A DNA stretch of 64,000 nucleotides from CAYZPB01 sp964551195 (GTDB lineage Bacteria > Bacillota > Bacilli > Tepidibacillales > Tepidibacillaceae). Below are positions 63,923 through 64,000 of the stretch, piece after piece. The first letter of the stretch is position 1. Each line of letters begins with the position of its first letter. The stretch spans positions 1 to 64,000 of the forward strand of contig CAZKBI010000003.1 of NCBI GenBank assembly GCA_964551195.1, read 5' to 3'. The position numbers and the translations under genes are program-made. The notes beneath the pieces were generated by a model. It searched no databases and was not told where the DNA came from. It saw only the letters and a program-made list of their open reading frames with translations.

Positions 63923-64000
63923 ATGACTTCTTATATAAAAGAGCAACGGTTAATTGAATTATTAAGGGAATTAAAAAGTGTCGCAATCGCCTTTACTGGT
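63923..64000 (+). CDS. larE: LarE-type ATP-dependent sulfur transferase, N-terminal fragment
   Basis: The window ends 26 codons into this gene. The visible sequence has LIELLRELKSVAIAFTG, which is the start of the LarE PP-loop (SVAVAFSGGVDS). LarE supplies sulfur for the nickel-pincer cofactor of lactate racemase and relatives. AAGGAATGATAG precedes the ATG. Assignment rests on a short match; another PP-loop ATPase is possible. Confidence 0.6.
   Translation, partial: MTSYIKEQRLIELLRELKSVAIAFTG

Noticed and set aside
1..64000. CRISPR array, prophage, transposase or rRNA operon
   Set aside because: No regularly spaced repeats, no integrase or transposase motifs and no rRNA-like sequence were found. 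Only one tRNA is visible.

Overview
The window looks like a chromosomal scaffold of a low-to-moderate GC Bacillota (Firmicutes) bacterium. The evidence is a Zn-free, Bacillus-type ribosomal protein S4, sigma-A-like promoters often with an extended -10 (TGnTATAAT), strong AGGAGG ribosome binding sites with frequent TTG/GTG starts, and long runs of gene order shared with Bacillus. Read on the minus strand, 51.8 to 24.1 kb runs (spoU-type methyltransferase)-pheS-pheT-cvpA-mutS2-trxA-uvrC-murI-rph-rdgB-tRNA-tig-clpX-lon-engB. As I recall it, this is the Bacillus order, here interrupted by an ABC exporter pair (where polX would sit), an AMP-ligase/RluD block and loss of small genes. Two futalosine-type radical SAM genes, an archaeal-type ProRS and NhaA/KtrA/MscS suggest an anaerobic or facultative lineage managing sodium and potassium. 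I cannot place it to class. No sporulation gene is seen. Two 100-N scaffold gaps interrupt nadA/EamA (18792-18891) and pheT (45194-45293).

Layout. 0-8 kb: membrane-anchored unknown protein, rpsD, tyrS, class A PBP, chorismate mutase/DAHP synthase. 8-14 kb: LpdD-like protein with a BmrCD-like heterodimeric ABC exporter, then DUF456 and SPFH proteins. 14-19 kb: proS, a candidate small RNA divergent from nadB, nadB-nadC-nadA (broken by a gap) and the end of an EamA transporter. 19-23.5 kb: an AT-rich accessory island (ECF sigma factor, DUF4367 anti-sigma-like protein, secreted proteins, an amidase_6 protein and a related lipoprotein) bordered by near-identical repeats. 23.5-32.5 kb: protein quality control (engB, lon, clpX, tig), tRNA-Arg, rdgB, rph, murI. 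32.7-36 kb: XRE-cupin regulator, acyl-CoA synthetase, RluD. 36-48 kb: uvrC, trxA, mutS2, a second heterodimeric ABC exporter behind a candidate attenuator, cvpA, pheTS. 48-55 kb: rRNA methyltransferase, KtrA, M42 peptidase, NhaA, MscS, PepA, 3D-domain wall protein. 55-64 kb: YumC-type ferredoxin reductase, tandem MqnE-like enzymes, NifU-domain protein, UPF0316 and YutD proteins, znuACB zinc importer, and a TIGR00300 protein followed by the start of larE.

The most interesting points are: (1) a 70-75 nt minus-strand RNA candidate at about 15403-15475 with its own promoter, terminator and possible pseudoknot, whose -35 lies inside a long dyad with Rex-like half-sites upstream of the NAD operon; (2) the repeat-bordered sigma/amidase/lipoprotein island whose amidase and lipoprotein share a module; (3) two adjacent MqnE paralogues without other menaquinone genes; (4) a Zur-like box at the start of the TIGR00300-larE transcript, divergent from znuACB; (5) a terminator-like hairpin in the leader of the second ABC exporter. 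All are read by eye; no search or folding program was run.
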